A stretch of 64,000 bases of DNA from assembly GCF_042654245.1 (NCBI RefSeq), contig NZ_JBHSGI010000024.1:186001-250000 (forward strand), written 5' to 3'. Below are positions 26,603 through 36,103 of the stretch, piece after piece. The notes under the pieces are model-generated. The model saw only the letters and a program-made list of their open reading frames with translations. It was not told the origin of the DNA and did no database searches. Within the stretch, counting starts at the first letter, position 1, and each line of letters begins with the position of its first letter. The stretch comes from Seohaeicola_A nanhaiensis (GTDB taxonomy: Bacteria > Pseudomonadota > Alphaproteobacteria > Rhodobacterales > Rhodobacteraceae). The translations under genes were made by a program, and so were the position numbers.

Positions 26603-29600
26603 TCAGGCGGAAACCGATTCAGGGGCTTTCGCACCAGCCTGCTGCTTCACCCGCTTCCGGTTGAAGATGCGCGCGACAACCACGAAGAACAGCGGCACAA
26701 AGATCACACCAAGCACGGTCCCCGTGATCGTTCCTCCAAGCACCGCATAACCGACTGCCGTCCGCCCACCTGCGCCTGCGCCGGTAGAGAGAACCAGCGG
26801 CAGCACGCCCAGAGAAAACGCCAGCGACGTCATGATGATCGGCCGGAAGCGCTGCCGCGCCGCAAACTTGACGGCGGTGAACAGATCCTCACCCGCCTCG
26901 AACCGCTCTCGCGCGAATTCGACGATCAGGATCGCGTTCTTGCCGGTCAGACCGATGACGGTCAGCAGCCCGACCTGAAAGAACACGCCATTCTCGAAGC
27001 CGAACCAATAGGCAGTGCCCATAGTCCCCAGCACGCCGATCGGCATCGCCAGCATCACCGAGAAGGGGATTGCCCAGCTTTCGTAGAGCGCCGCAAGGCA
27101 GAGGAAGATCGCGGCCAGCGACAATGCATAGAGCATCGGCGCCGATCCGCCCGAGTCGAGTTCTTCCAGCGACAACCCGGTCCAAGCAACGCTGTAACCC
27201 GGCGGCAACTGCTGGACCAGGCGTTCGATCTCGGCGATGGCCTCCCCCGTGCTCACACCAGGGGCAGGCGAGCCCTGAATCTGCATCGACGGGATCCCGT
27301 TATAACGCGTCAGGCCCTGCGGACCGTATTCCCAGCTTTCGCTGGTGAAGTTGGCGAAGGGCACCAAATCGCCGGTCGCGTTGCGCACCCGCCATTTCTG
27401 CAGGTCGGACGGCGTCGCCCGGCTGTCCGGTTCGCCTTGGACGTACACCCGCTTGATGCGTCCATTGTCATTGAAATCGTTCACGTAGGATCCGGCCCAG
27501 GCGATGTTCAGGGTGGTACCCACATTCGCTGGTGTCACCCCCACGGCGCCCGCGGCGCGCCAATCGATGTCCAGCTTGAATTGCGCCGCGTCCTCCAGTC
27601 CCGAAGGCCTGGCCGAGCCGATGAGCGAGCTTTGCGCCGCCATTCCCAGCAACTGGTTGCGCGCGTCCAGAAGCTGTTCGTGGGTCTGTCCTGCCTGCGC
27701 CTGCAGGAAGAAGTCAAACCCCGACACGTTGCCCAGTTCAATCACCGAAGGCGGCACGATCGGAAAGACCATCGCGTCGCGGATGCCCATGAAAGCCGGG
27801 AAGGCGCGGCCCGCGACAGCCTGCACGGATTGACCGGGCGAGGGGCGCTCGCTCCAGTCCTTCATGCGCACAAAGGCCAGACCCATGTTCTGTCCCTGTC
27901 CGGCAAAACTGAAGCCGACCACACCGAAGGTCGATTCGACGCTGTCGGCCTCGCCCTGGCGGAAGTGGGTCTCGACCTGCTTGACCACGTCCAGTGTCCG
28001 CTCGGCGGTCGCACCGGTCGGCCCCTGGATCAGCGTCATCAGGATCCCCTGATCCTCCGACGGCAGGAAGCCGGTCGGTGTGTTGTTGAACAGGAAGACC
28101 ATGCCATAGGCCATCGCGGCATAGACGATCAGCACCCGAACCGGCCGCCGGATCAGATAGCCGACCGTGCCGCCATAACCTCCGGTTACTTTGTCAAAGC
28201 CGATGTTGAACCATCCCAGCGGGCCGCGCCGGCTGTGATGGCCATGTCGGGACTTCAGGATACTGGCGCACAGCGCGGGTGTCAGCGTTAGCGCCACCAG
28301 CACCGAAAGCCCCATTGCCGAGACAATGGTGATCGAGAACTGGCGATAGATCACCCCTGTCGAGCCGCCGAAAAACGCCATCGGCACAAACACCGCCGAC
28401 AGCACCAGCGCGATACCGATCAGGGCGCCGGTGATCTGACCCATCGATTTGCGCGTGGCCTCGCGGGGCGACAGGCCCTCTTCTTCCATGATCCGTTCGA
28501 CGTTCTCGACCACGACGATTGCGTCATCCACCAGCAGGCCGATGGCCAGCACCATCGCCAGCATGGTCAGCGTATTGATCGTGAAACCCGCCATCGCGAG
28601 GATCCCGAAGGTCCCCAGGATGACAACCGGCACCGCCAGGGTAGGGATCAACGTGGCGCGGATGTTCTGCAGGAACAGCAGCATCACCAGAAAGACCAGC
28701 CCGATCGCTTCGAACAGGGTCTTTTGTACCTCGTGGATCGAGATCTCGACAAAGGGCGTGGTGTCATAAGGGATCACATAATTCACGCCCTCCGGAAAGA
28801 AGGCGGAATATTCCGCGATCCGCGCCTTCACCCTCTCGGCCGTGTCAAGCGCGTTGGCGCCGGATGCCAGGTTCAGCGCCATCCCTGACGCCGGCTGACC
28901 GTTGAACCGGGCGATCGTCGAATAATTCTCGGCGCCGATCTCGACCCGTGCCACATCCTTGAGCAAAACAAGCCCGCCATCGGTCTCGGCCCGCAGCACG
29001 ATGTTGCGGAAATCCTCGGGCGTCGACAGCAGCGACTGTGCGGTGATCGTCGCATTCAGTTGCTGACCCTCGGGCGAGGGGAGAGAGCCGAACGACCCAG
29101 CCGAAATCTGGGCGTTCTGCGCCGAAACGGCCGCCACCACGTCCGACGGGGTCATCTCGAAGGCCGCCAGCTTGTTCGGATCCAGCCAAATCCGCATCGC
29201 GTATTGCGCCCCGAACACCTGCGCGCCCCCCACGCCCTCGATCCGGCTGAATTCGTCCACCAGGTTCGAATTCAGGTAATCGGACAGGTCGGCCTGATCC
29301 AGCCGCCCGTCTTCGGAAATCAGCGCGATCACCATGAAGAACGAGGACGAAGCCTTGCGCACGCGTACGCCCAGCCGCTGCACCGTCGCGGGCAGCAGCG
29401 GCGTCGCCTGTGCCAGCTTGTTCTGAACCTGCACCTGCGCCACGTCCGGGTCGATTCCGGTCTCGAAGGTCAAGGTGATGCTGGTCGTCCCGGCCGAGGT
29501 CGAGGAGGACGACATATAGCGCATCCCGTCCAGCCCGGTCATCTGCTGCTCGATGATCTGGGTCACCGTATTGGCCACCGTCTCGGCCGAGGCACCCGGA

Positions 29601-29746
29601 TACTGCGCGCTGATCTGCACCGAAGGCGGCGCGATCTGGGGATATTGCGCCACCGGCAGCGTATAGATCGACAGCAGGCCGACACCCATGATCAGGATCG
29701 AGATGACCCAGGCAAACACGGGCCGGTCGATAAAGAAGCGGGCCAT
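26603..29746 (-). CDS. RND multidrug efflux permease (AcrB/MexB, HAE1 type)
   Basis: A 1047-residue inner-membrane pump that exports hydrophobic compounds using the proton gradient. It has the N-terminal ARFFIDRPVFAWVIS, two sets of six membrane helices, large periplasmic loops, and the proton-relay Asp pair in LLVDDAIVVVENV near residue 407. FGGSTGVIYRQFSIT and the C-terminal GAGAGGRTAVGYAVLGG blocks are typical of the HAE1 group. It is 22 bases downstream of the adaptor gene. No outer-membrane channel gene lies in the window, so a TolC-like protein from elsewhere must be used. Confidence 0.96.
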   Translation of the reverse strand: MARFFIDRPVFAWVISILIMGVGLLSIYTLPVAQYPQIAPPSVQISAQYPGASAETVANTVTQIIEQQMTGLDGMRYMSSSSTSAGTTSITLTFETGIDPDVAQVQVQNKLAQATPLLPATVQRLGVRVRKASSSFFMVIALISEDGRLDQADLSDYLNSNLVDEFSRIEGVGGAQVFGAQYAMRIWLDPNKLAAFEMTPSDVVAAVSAQNAQISAGSFGSLPSPEGQQLNATITAQSLLSTPEDFRNIVLRAETDGGLVLLKDVARVEIGAENYSTIARFNGQPASGMALNLASGANALDTAERVKARIAEYSAFFPEGVNYVIPYDTTPFVEISIHEVQKTLFEAIGLVFLVMLLFLQNIRATLIPTLAVPVVILGTFGILAMAGFTINTLTMLAMVLAIGLLVDDAIVVVENVERIMEEEGLSPREATRKSMGQITGALIGIALVLSAVFVPMAFFGGSTGVIYRQFSITIVSAMGLSVLVALTLTPALCASILKSRHGHHSRRGPLGWFNIGFDKVTGGYGGTVGYLIRRPVRVLIVYAAMAYGMVFLFNNTPTGFLPSEDQGILMTLIQGPTGATAERTLDVVKQVETHFRQGEADSVESTFGVVGFSFAGQGQNMGLAFVRMKDWSERPSPGQSVQAVAGRAFPAFMGIRDAMVFPIVPPSVIELGNVSGFDFFLQAQAGQTHEQLLDARNQLLGMAAQSSLIGSARPSGLEDAAQFKLDIDWRAAGAVGVTPANVGTTLNIAWAGSYVNDFNDNGRIKRVYVQGEPDSRATPSDLQKWRVRNATGDLVPFANFTSESWEYGPQGLTRYNGIPSMQIQGSPAPGVSTGEAIAEIERLVQQLPPGYSVAWTGLSLEELDSGGSAPMLYALSLAAIFLCLAALYESWAIPFSVMLAMPIGVLGTMGTAYWFGFENGVFFQVGLLTVIGLTGKNAILIVEFARERFEAGEDLFTAVKFAARQRFRPIIMTSLAFSLGVLPLVLSTGAGAGGRTAVGYAVLGGTITGTVLGVIFVPLFFVVVARIFNRKRVKQQAGAKAPESVSA

Positions 29747-29768
29747 TTCGGTCTCCGTTGGAGAGAGT

Positions 29769-30908
29769 TCAGTTCGAGGCTTCGGAGGTTTTCGCCGGGC
29801 GCTCCTCAGGGACGACGGTCATCCCGGCCGCAACCTTCTGAAGCCCTCCGACGATGACCCGATCGCCGGCTTGCAGACCGTCTGTCACCACCCATTGGTT
29901 GCCCTGGTCGCGCTGCACCGTCAGCTCCCGCGTCTCGACCTGGTTTTGTGCGTTTACGACCATCGCCATTGGCCGGCCGCGCCGGTCGCGTGTAACCCCT
30001 TCCTGCGGCGCCAGAATGGCGTTCTCGATCACGGCCTGGGGCATTTCAACCTGCACATACATGCCGGGCAGCAGAAACTGGTCTGGGTTGGGGAATTCCA
30101 CCCGCAGAACGACGACGCCGGTCTGCTCGTTCACATGCGGTTCCGCCGCGGCTAGGAATCCCTGATGCTCATAGGCCGTTCCATCGGCCAGGCGCAGCGT
30201 GACCACGGTGCTTTTCTCTGCCGCCAGCTGCTGGCCCGATCGGCGCCACTTCAGGAGGTCGGCGGCGGATTGCGTCACATCGACATAAACCGGGTCCAGC
30301 TTCCGGATCACGGTCAGTGCCGAGGCCTGGCCCGCGGTCACCAGCGCGCCCTGCGTGGTCTGGCTCAGCCCCACAACGCCCGAGATCGGCGCCCGGATCG
30401 TCGTCCGGTCCAGATCAATCGCGGCCGCCTGCACCTGTGCTTCAGCAACCTTCACCGCCGCATTGGCGCTCTCCAGGGTGGCAACGGCGTCGTCCAACAC
30501 CTGCTGGCTGACAACGGCACGTTCGCGCAGTTCCTGCTGCCGCTTCTCCTCGCGCTCGGCCGAGCGCTGCTGCGCCTGAGCCTGCGCCAGCCCGGCCTCG
30601 GCCGCCGCCTTCGCGGCCTCATAGCTCGCCGCGTCGATATGATACAGCGCCGCGCCCTGCTCGACAGGGCGCCCCTCCTCGAACATCCGTTCGGTGACGA
30701 TGCCGCTCACCTGCGGGCGCACCTCGGCCACGCCGGACGCCGTGACTCGCCCGGGCAGGACCGAGATCAATGTGACGTCACTGGCTTCCAGCGTCACCAC
30801 GGTCACTGGCTGCGGGGGCGGGGCACCGCCGGCCTGCTGTGCATGGGCAGACGACACGCAGGCAAGGACAAGGGCCAGAATCGGAAAGGAGAGACGAGAG
30901 ATCGGCAT
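29769..30908 (-). CDS. RND efflux periplasmic adaptor (AcrA/MexA type)
   Basis: A 379-residue membrane-fusion protein that links the RND pump to the outer-membrane channel. A signal sequence ends near SSAHAQQAGG, followed by the lipoyl/barrel half-motif VSGIVTERMFEEGRPVEQGAALYHID, a coiled-coil hairpin (about residues 95-150, rich in Ala, Gln, Glu) and the second lipoyl half (TTIRAPISGVVGLSQTTQGALV). There is no lipobox cysteine, unlike AcrA/MexA proper. It is first gene of the efflux operon and divergent from the TetR regulator. Confidence 0.94.
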   Translation of the reverse strand: MPISRLSFPILALVLACVSSAHAQQAGGAPPPQPVTVVTLEASDVTLISVLPGRVTASGVAEVRPQVSGIVTERMFEEGRPVEQGAALYHIDAASYEAAKAAAEAGLAQAQAQQRSAEREEKRQQELRERAVVSQQVLDDAVATLESANAAVKVAEAQVQAAAIDLDRTTIRAPISGVVGLSQTTQGALVTAGQASALTVIRKLDPVYVDVTQSAADLLKWRRSGQQLAAEKSTVVTLRLADGTAYEHQGFLAAAEPHVNEQTGVVVLRVEFPNPDQFLLPGMYVQVEMPQAVIENAILAPQEGVTRDRRGRPMAMVVNAQNQVETRELTVQRDQGNQWVVTDGLQAGDRVIVGGLQKVAAGMTVVPEERPAKTSEASN

Positions 30909-30970
30909 CGCGGGCTCCGGAAGGCGAACATCCGCCAGAACGGCAGAAAACTTGCTTCCGGCAGTTATGG

Positions 30971-30984
30971 AAACTAAACAGTTT
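30971..30984. promoter_or_regulatory. Candidate operator of the efflux TetR regulator
   Basis: An inverted repeat AAACT-AAAC-AGTTT lies between the divergent adaptor and TetR genes, in an AT-rich promoter region. It is the only clear short palindrome seen there. TetR/AcrR regulators commonly bind such a palindrome to control both directions. The assignment rests on position and symmetry only. Confidence 0.5.
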
Positions 30985-31037
30985 TGTAAAGATCGCTATA
31001 TCGGGGATACAGCTTTTCTTTGAGGGAGTGTCAAGTA

Positions 31038-31730
31038 TTGGGGCGCGATGTGACGGATAGCCGGGCAAATCAGGACCAACCGAACGCAACGTCGACCCGC
31101 CGCAGGGGTCGGCCCGTCCAGATGTGTCCGGTCGAACGGGAAACCGCCGTCATCGACTGCGCCATCGCCCTGCTGTCCGAACGCGGCGCCGAAGATGTCA
31201 CCATGGCCGACATCGCCAAGAGTGCAGGCATGTCCAAGCGCACGCTCTACGAGCTTTTCACCAGCCGCGAGGAGCTGCTGGGCGCGGGCCTCGCGCGGAT
31301 GGGGGCCAAGCTTTTCCGACCGCTGAGGCCCGACGAACGCGACGCCTCGCTGGAAGAGCGCCTACGCATCCTGCTGACTTTAAGCCCGTCGTGGGAGCCG
31401 CCCGAGGTGGTGATCAAGATGCTGCGCGCGGTGATCGCCGAAGTGCCGACCTATCCCGACCTCGGCCGCCGCCTCAGCCGCACCGGTCCCGGTCAGGTGG
31501 TCGATTTGCTGGTCGAGGAATTGTCCCGCGCGGCCGAAACAGGCGAGATCGAACTGCGCGCCGACGAGATCGTCCCCACCGCCGAACTGCTTGTCGACAT
31601 GGTCGTCGGCAACACCATCCCCTGCCTGCTCGACCCCGACCGCATCCTCAGTCTCCCCGAGGAACAGGCTGCCCGTCGCGACCGCGCCCTAGCCATCTTT
31701 CTGAACGGCGTGCGTCCGCGCAACGCCTGA
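31038..31730 (+). CDS. TetR/AcrR-family regulator of the efflux operon
   Basis: A regulator of about 230 residues with an N-terminal helix-turn-helix (DVTMADIAKSAGMSKRTLYELFTSREELL, about residues 45-75) and a ligand-binding helical C-terminus. It lies divergent to the RND operon and probably represses it. The start is uncertain: TTG at 31020, TTG at 31038 and GTG at 31050 are all in frame. 31038 is chosen because AGGGAG lies about nine bases upstream. The segment before the HTH is Arg-rich (STRRRGRP), typical of AcrR relatives. Confidence 0.85.
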   Translation: MGRDVTDSRANQDQPNATSTRRRGRPVQMCPVERETAVIDCAIALLSERGAEDVTMADIAKSAGMSKRTLYELFTSREELLGAGLARMGAKLFRPLRPDERDASLEERLRILLTLSPSWEPPEVVIKMLRAVIAEVPTYPDLGRRLSRTGPGQVVDLLVEELSRAAETGEIELRADEIVPTAELLVDMVVGNTIPCLLDPDRILSLPEEQAARRDRALAIFLNGVRPRNA

Positions 31731-32021
31731 TCGCGCGAGAGTAGGACAGGACATGCGTGTCAGACATCGGTCGGCTATGCCTGTTCCGCATCCGGCCAAC
31801 TTTCACCTCGCCACATCGTCGGAACCTCCGAGACCTTGCCTGCGGATCAAAGGTCATCGCCTTGAGTGAAACCTGTGGCAGGGAAACGCTGAAGTGCGGG
31901 CTCTACATGCATCACAGACACAACATGTTCCCCGGAATCGTGTATTCCACCGAAGAGATTGACTGCGCGCCAGTTGCGGCCGACTCTGCCGTCGCCGCAC
32001 TGGCGAAAGGACGACGCCGCG
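31731..32021. other. Intergenic region upstream of the GntR regulator
   Basis: About 290 bases without a convincing gene. It contains one short inverted repeat, GGAAT-CGTGT-ATTCC (31934-31948), about 75 bases before the GntR start, which could be an autoregulatory operator. No tRNA or terminator with a T run was seen after the TetR gene. Confidence 0.4.
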
Positions 32022-32738
32022 ATGACTGAACTGATCGAAGAGGAGATCGAGACCGGGGCCGACAACGAGCCACTGTCGGAAGTGGTCTATGCCCGACTGC
32101 GCCGTGCGCTGATGCGGGCCGAACTCAAGCCGCACGAGCGTCTCAAGGTTCGCGATCTCGCCCAGCAGATGGGTACGTCGGAAACACCTGTCCGCGAGGC
32201 GCTGTTCCAGCTGGCCCACGAAGGTGCCATCGAAATTCGTCCGCGCTATTACATCCGTGTCAAGCGCCTCACCCTGCGCGAATACACCGAGATCCGCGAT
32301 ATCCGCATGAACCTCGAACCGATGGCGGCCGAGCGGGCGTTGCCCTTCATCAACGACGATATCATCGAACAGCTTGCCGCCACTCACGAGGCGCTGATCG
32401 CGGCCGAGGCGGCGCATGACTGGCCGACGGCGTTGCAGACCAATTTCGATTTCCACTTCGGGCTCTATTCGCGCTCGGGCATGTCGACCCTGACCGAGGT
32501 TCTGGAAGGCCTGTGGATCCGCGTCGGACCAGTCCTGAGCGAACTTTATCCCGACGCGCACCCGACGTATGCCGAGCGTCACCAGCACCTCAACGTGCTC
32601 GATGCCCTGCGCGCCCGCGATCCATACTCCCTGCGCGAGGCGATCCGGATGGATCTGATCGAGGGTGGGCGGAACCTGCGCCAGCACCTCGGGGCCTACG
32701 AGGCCGCGGCTGCTGCGGCAAGCAATCGCCGCCGCTGA
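32022..32738 (+). CDS. GntR-family (FCD type) transcriptional regulator
   Basis: A 238-residue regulator. The N-terminal winged helix (VVYARLRRALMRAELKPHERL, then MGTSETPVREALFQLAHEGAIEI) is followed by an all-helical FCD ligand domain (about residues 95-225, with a putative metal-binding His in FDFHFGLY). FCD regulators usually sense small organic acids or amino acids. ATG at 32022 follows AAAGGA. It lies at the edge of the catabolic island and converges on the amidase-ABC-acylase operon, making it the first candidate regulator of that operon. Confidence 0.9.
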   Translation: MTELIEEEIETGADNEPLSEVVYARLRRALMRAELKPHERLKVRDLAQQMGTSETPVREALFQLAHEGAIEIRPRYYIRVKRLTLREYTEIRDIRMNLEPMAAERALPFINDDIIEQLAATHEALIAAEAAHDWPTALQTNFDFHFGLYSRSGMSTLTEVLEGLWIRVGPVLSELYPDAHPTYAERHQHLNVLDALRARDPYSLREAIRMDLIEGGRNLRQHLGAYEAAAAAASNRRR

Positions 32739-32745
32739 GCCCGGC

Positions 32746-34164
32746 TTACAGCCCCGGTGGCCTGAGGTGGGCCCACGGGCGGTCTTCCTCGACCAGCGCG
32801 CCGAGGCCTAGCAGGTCCATGTCGCTGTACCAACGCCCCACGAATTGCACCGAAGTGGGCAACCCATCGCCGGCAAAGCCCGAGGGTATGGCCAGTGCCG
32901 GATGGCCGGTCAGGTTGAACGGATAGCAATAGGGCGACATGCCCACGCGGGTCAGCCCGTTTGCCGCGCCGTCCACCATCACCTGGCCGTCAAGCGCCTC
33001 GAAATCGGCAGGCAGGGCGGTGCGAGTGAGCGTAGGGCTGACCAGAACGTCATACCGTTCGAACAACTTCTGCACGTGGCGGTAGAGCCGCGTACGGGCC
33101 AGCTGTGCGCGGCGGTAGTCCTCGGTGCTGAAAGCGCGGCCCCGCTCGATGAATCCAAGGTAAACCGGGTCCATCTGATTGCCCCATTTGCCTACATGCG
33201 GCCCGCCGGCCACGGCAATATTGGCCTGGTACATCACGCGGCCCTCATATTCGATCCAGTCGATCTCCTCGGTTACCTCCTCGATGTATGCGCCGCGCGC
33301 GGCAAGCAGGGCCAGCACCGCCTGGGTGTTGGCCTCGACGTCGCGGGCGATCCGCCGGTTCACCGTGCGCGCGACATATCCGACACGCAGACCGTGCAGC
33401 GTCGCGCCGGTGCGGGTCGCCACCGGTCGCGGGGCCGCCAGCGACCACGGATCGACAGGGTCGGGCCCGGCCAGCGCGCGCAGCATCAGCGCCGCGTCCT
33501 CGACGGTGCGCGAAAGGGGGCCGGCGGCCGCGTAGTTGAAGAATCCGTCGACCGCCTCGGCGTAGGGCAGGAGACCCGGCGACGGCTTGAGGCCGACCGT
33601 GCCGCAGGCGGCCGCCGGAATGCGGATCGATCCGGCGCCGTCGGTGCCCAGACCCAGCGGGCCGATCCCCGCCGCCACCGCACAGGCCGCGCCCCCCGAC
33701 GATCCACCGGCATAGCGCGAGGTGTCCCAGGGGTTGCGCGTGGTGCAGAACTGCGGACCATCCGTCTGGCCCTTGTGGCCGAACTCGGGCGTGTGCGACT
33801 TGGCGAACATCACGCCACCCGCTGCCCGCAGTCGTGTAACTAGCAGGTCGTCGCTGTCAGGGATATTGCCGGCGTGGATCGCAGACCCGTATTCGGTCGG
33901 AATGCCGGCGGTCTTCAAAAGATCCTTCACGTGCACCGGCAGTCCGTGCAGCGGGCCAAGCGCTTCGCCCGCCATCACCGCTCGCTCGGCCAATTTGGCA
34001 TCGTCCCGTGCGTGTTCGGCGGCGACATAGGAAAAGGGGTTCAGCCGCTCGGCCTCGGCATCGGCGCGGGCCAGCAGCGCCTCGAGGTATTCTACCGGCG
34101 ACAGTGCCTTGCGCGCGATCAGCGCCACGGCCTGCGCGGCGGAGAACCAGGCGAGTTCACTCAT
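32746..34164 (-). CDS. Amidase (amidase-signature family)
   Basis: A 472-residue amidase that hydrolyses a carboxamide to acid and ammonia or amine. The signature Ser-rich block GGSSGGAACAVAAG carries the cis-Ser and nucleophile region near residue 170, with the catalytic Lys in VHVKDLLKTAG near residue 80. The frame is open to 34284, but ATG at 34164 (MSELAWFSAAQAVALI) with AAGGAAG upstream is preferred. It is the last gene of the acylase-ABC transporter operon, two bases after the upstream ATPase gene. The natural substrate is unknown. Confidence 0.92.
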   Translation of the reverse strand: MSELAWFSAAQAVALIARKALSPVEYLEALLARADAEAERLNPFSYVAAEHARDDAKLAERAVMAGEALGPLHGLPVHVKDLLKTAGIPTEYGSAIHAGNIPDSDDLLVTRLRAAGGVMFAKSHTPEFGHKGQTDGPQFCTTRNPWDTSRYAGGSSGGAACAVAAGIGPLGLGTDGAGSIRIPAAACGTVGLKPSPGLLPYAEAVDGFFNYAAAGPLSRTVEDAALMLRALAGPDPVDPWSLAAPRPVATRTGATLHGLRVGYVARTVNRRIARDVEANTQAVLALLAARGAYIEEVTEEIDWIEYEGRVMYQANIAVAGGPHVGKWGNQMDPVYLGFIERGRAFSTEDYRRAQLARTRLYRHVQKLFERYDVLVSPTLTRTALPADFEALDGQVMVDGAANGLTRVGMSPYCYPFNLTGHPALAIPSGFAGDGLPTSVQFVGRWYSDMDLLGLGALVEEDRPWAHLRPPGL

Positions 34165-34166
34165 GT

Positions 34167-35135
34167 TCAGCTTCCTTCGTGGAGATGGCAGGCAACCTTG
34201 CGGCCAGGAGATATCTCGCGCAGCCTCGGCGCTTCGACCCGGCAGCGGTCGAATGCATGCGGACATCGCGCGCAGAGGCAGCATCCGGCCGGGCGGTTCA
34301 GCAGGCTCGGCACCTCGCCCCGGATCGGCGGCTTGCGCACGCCCGCCTGCGGCCGTGGAATCGCGGCCAGCAGCGCCTGGGTATAAGGGTGTTTGGGGTC
34401 CTCGTAGAGCGCGCGGCGTTCGGCCAGTTCGACGATCTCGCCGGCGTAGAGCACCGCGATCCGGGTCGATACGGCGCGGACGACGGCCAGGTCATGTGCA
34501 ATGAAAAGATAGCTTAGCCCGAGTTTGTCCTGCAGGTCCATCAGCAGGTTGATGACCTGCGCCTGCATCGACACATCCAGCGCAGCCACAGCCTCGTCGC
34601 AGACCACAATGCTCGGATCGAGCGCCAGGGCCCGGGCGATGACGATGCGCTGCCTTTGGCCGCCAGAGAACTCGTGGGGAAAGCGGTCGGCGAAATCGCC
34701 CGAAAGCCCCACGATCTCCAGCAGCTCGGCAACCCGATCGGCGCGGTCCTTGCGGCTCCAGCCGCCACGCACGTCGATCGGCTCGGCGATCACGTCGGCG
34801 ACCCGCATCCGAGGGTTCATGGAGGCATGCGGATCCTGGAAGACGAATTGCAGCCGGTGGCGCACGCGGGCCAGCGCCTGCGCGCCGCCGCGCCCGGTGA
34901 TTGTTTCGCCGAAGAGCTCGATGCTGCCGCCGGACGAGGGCAGCAGCCCGACCAGCATCCGGCCAATGGTCGATTTCCCTGAGCCGCTCTCGCCGACGAC
35001 GCCCAGCGTCTCACCGGACATGACGTCGAAGCTCACGTCGTTCACCGCGCGCAGCACTTGGCGGCCCGCGCCACGCCGGCCCACGGTGAAGTCGCGTCGC
35101 AGATCGCGCACGCGGATGATCGGCTCCTGGTTCAT
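34167..35135 (-). CDS. Oligo/dipeptide ABC transporter ATPase, OppF/DppF type
   Basis: A 322-residue cytosolic ATPase. The Walker A is GESGSGKST near residue 47, the signature is SGGQRQRI near residue 160, and the Walker B is SIVVCDEAVAALD. The C-terminal oligopeptide-transporter extension with clustered cysteines (AGCCLCARCPHAFDRC) is present. ATG at 35135 is chosen; the longer open frame is antisense-like. It overlaps the upstream ATPase by four bases and belongs to the five-component peptide-type importer of this operon. Walker B reads CDEAVAAL rather than the usual ADEPTSAL. Confidence 0.93.
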   Translation of the reverse strand: MNQEPIIRVRDLRRDFTVGRRGAGRQVLRAVNDVSFDVMSGETLGVVGESGSGKSTIGRMLVGLLPSSGGSIELFGETITGRGGAQALARVRHRLQFVFQDPHASMNPRMRVADVIAEPIDVRGGWSRKDRADRVAELLEIVGLSGDFADRFPHEFSGGQRQRIVIARALALDPSIVVCDEAVAALDVSMQAQVINLLMDLQDKLGLSYLFIAHDLAVVRAVSTRIAVLYAGEIVELAERRALYEDPKHPYTQALLAAIPRPQAGVRKPPIRGEVPSLLNRPAGCCLCARCPHAFDRCRVEAPRLREISPGRKVACHLHEGS

Positions 35136-36103
35136 CGGATGCCCTCCGAGAGACGCACGGGACACCGCACGAGATGTCCCGGCGAAGCAGTGTCCATCGG
35201 TGGCATTCCCGCCGAGCAGGCGGGCAGTGCCAGCGTGCAGCGCGGAGCGAAGGCGCATCCCGGCGGCCGCCGGCCCGGGTCTGGAATGCGTCCCGGTATT
35301 GCGTAAAGGCGGAACACATCCTCGTCGGGCGATGGAATCGCCCGCAGCAGTCCCTCGGAATAGGGATGCATCGGCTGCTCGAAGATGGTCTGCGCCGGCG
35401 CGTCCTCGACCAGGCTGCCGGCATACATCACCAGGACCCGTTCGGCGAATTCGGCAACCAGCCCCAGATCGTGCGAGATCAGGATCACCGACATGCCGAT
35501 TTCGGCGCGCAACTCGCGCAGAAGTTCGAGGATCTGTGCCTGAACCGTCACGTCCAGTGCGGTTGTCGGTTCATCGGCGATCAGCAGGCGCGGTCGGCAG
35601 GCGATGGCCATGGCGATCATGACGCGCTGCCGCATCCCGCCGGACAACTGGTGGGGAAAGTCGGCGATCCGGCTCCGGGCATCCGGGATCCGCACCATGT
35701 CGAGCAGTTCCGCCGCCCGTGTCATCGCCTGATCGCCTGACAGGCCCTGATGGATCCGCAACGTTTCACCAATCTGGTCGCCGATCGTCAGAACCGGGTT
35801 CAGCGAATGCATCGGATCCTGGAAGATCATCGCAATGTCGCGCCCCCGCAGCCGTCGCAACGCGCGTTCGGGCATGGCCAGAAGGTCCTTGCCGTCGAAC
35901 AGGATGCGTCCGGCCATGCGGGTGGTGCGCATGGCGTGCAACCGCAGAACCGAAAGCGCGGTCACCGACTTGCCCGAGCCAGATTCGCCGACAATGCCCA
36001 GTGTGGCATTGGCCGGCAGGTCGAAGGACACACCGTCAACCGACCGGATCCAGCCGGTATCGACGCGGAAATCGACCGAGAGGTTTTCGACACTCAGCAT
36101 CAT
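35132..36103 (-). CDS. Oligo/dipeptide ABC transporter ATPase, OppD/DppD type
   Basis: A 323-residue ATPase with Walker A GESGSGKSV near residue 40, signature LSGGMRQRV near residue 155, Walker B LLIADEPTTALD, and the C-terminal Cys-containing extension (GCAFAPRCTLALPAC). The start ATG at 36103 overlaps the expected dppC stop (ATGA). Because dppC is frameshifted, the same frame is open all the way upstream to 37012, giving an artificial permease-ATPase fusion of 626 codons. The normal start is still present and its product looks intact. Confidence 0.92.
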   Translation of the reverse strand: MMLSVENLSVDFRVDTGWIRSVDGVSFDLPANATLGIVGESGSGKSVTALSVLRLHAMRTTRMAGRILFDGKDLLAMPERALRRLRGRDIAMIFQDPMHSLNPVLTIGDQIGETLRIHQGLSGDQAMTRAAELLDMVRIPDARSRIADFPHQLSGGMRQRVMIAMAIACRPRLLIADEPTTALDVTVQAQILELLRELRAEIGMSVILISHDLGLVAEFAERVLVMYAGSLVEDAPAQTIFEQPMHPYSEGLLRAIPSPDEDVFRLYAIPGRIPDPGRRPPGCAFAPRCTLALPACSAGMPPMDTASPGHLVRCPVRLSEGIR